The notes under the pieces: model-generated
What the model saw: the letters and a program-made list of their open reading frames with translations, nothing else
Database searches by the model: none
Told to the model about the DNA's origin: nothing
From: Sphingomonadales bacterium UBA6174
Lineage (GTDB): Bacteria; Pseudomonadota; Alphaproteobacteria; Sphingomonadales; Sphingomonadaceae
Length of the DNA: 15,480 bases
Assembly: GCA_002422945.1 (NCBI GenBank)
Contig: DITW01000018.1
Span: forward strand, 30,592 to 46,071
Direction: 5' to 3'
In this document: piece by piece, positions 15,341 to 15,480 of the stretch
How the letters are laid out: every line of letters begins with the position of its first letter
How positions within the stretch are numbered: the first letter of the stretch is position 1
Translations under genes and position numbers: made by a program

Positions 15341-15480
15341 CCCGCAAGCAAGCAGGCGACGATCAGGTTCGCCAATTCATCGTCACCAAGGATGATGACG
15401 GCGTGCGGCTGGACCGCTGGTTCAAGCGCAACCTGCCGGACATCGGCTTTGCCATGGTCAGCCGCTGGGCGCGCACCGGG
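15337..15480 (+). CDS. RluA-family pseudouridine synthase (N-terminal part, cut by window edge)
   Basis: Only 48 codons are in the window. They cover a short N terminus followed by QFIVTKDDDGVRLDRWFKRN and LPDIGFAMVSRWARTG, which is the start of an S4 RNA-binding domain as found at the N terminus of RluC/RluD-type 23S rRNA pseudouridine synthases. The catalytic RLD-type motif lies outside. The ATG overlaps the crcB stop by four bases (ATGA), so translation is probably coupled; crcB next to an RluA-family gene is a familiar arrangement in alphaproteobacteria. Which uridine is modified cannot be told, so no symbol is given. Confidence 0.85.
   Translation, partial: MTRKQAGDDQVRQFIVTKDDDGVRLDRWFKRNLPDIGFAMVSRWARTG

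Overview
The window is ordinary chromosomal DNA from an alphaproteobacterium, most likely a member of the Sphingomonadales. The supporting signs are the protein-level character of RecN, BamD, SecDF and the YjgR-type ATPase, the bamD-recN-ligA and yajC-secD-secF gene orders, a tRNA-Pro(GGG), and glycosyltransferases of the type found with the exosortase A (XrtA/PEP-CTERM) glycan system. No transposase, integrase, CRISPR array or prophage gene is visible, and coding density is high. Genus cannot be decided from sequence alone.

Layout, left to right. (1) Positions 1-3342 hold a tight minus-strand operon, bamD-recN-ligA: an outer-membrane assembly lipoprotein followed by two DNA repair/replication genes. 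ligA runs off the left edge. (2) Position 3445 begins a plus-strand family-4 glycosyltransferase, divergent from bamD and convergent with secF. Its last codons overlap those of secF by 17 bases. (3) Positions 4601-7599 hold the minus-strand operon yajC-secD-secF, the accessory part of the Sec translocase. (4) A tRNA-Pro(GGG) lies at 7793-7869. (5) Positions 7968-11957 form a surface-glycan module: a minus-strand pair (glycosyltransferase, then an unrecognised two-TM protein) diverges from a plus-strand pair (an unannotated 44-codon ORF overlapping a polytopic Wzy/WaaL-like O-ligase). (6) Positions 12070-13668 encode a HerA/YjgR-like ATPase, closed by a bidirectional terminator shared with a convergent membrane-anchored FKBP prolyl isomerase. 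(7) rpsU (ribosomal protein S21) follows with its own terminator and a hairpin in its leader. (8) At the right edge crcB (fluoride channel) overlaps the start of an RluA-family pseudouridine synthase, and base composition and codon use are clearly more GC-rich there.

Most of the window is housekeeping: envelope biogenesis (BamD, SecDF-YajC, FKBP), DNA maintenance (RecN, LigA) and translation (S21, tRNA-Pro, RluA family). The least understood part is the glycan module at 7968-11957, especially the small ORF at 10457-10591 and the two-TM protein at 7968-9065. I did not find evidence for a wholly new system. The most useful leads are that small coupled ORF, the orphan membrane protein, a hairpin that may end the sec operon inside the neighbouring gene, a possibly leaderless glycosyltransferase mRNA, and the rpsU leader hairpin.
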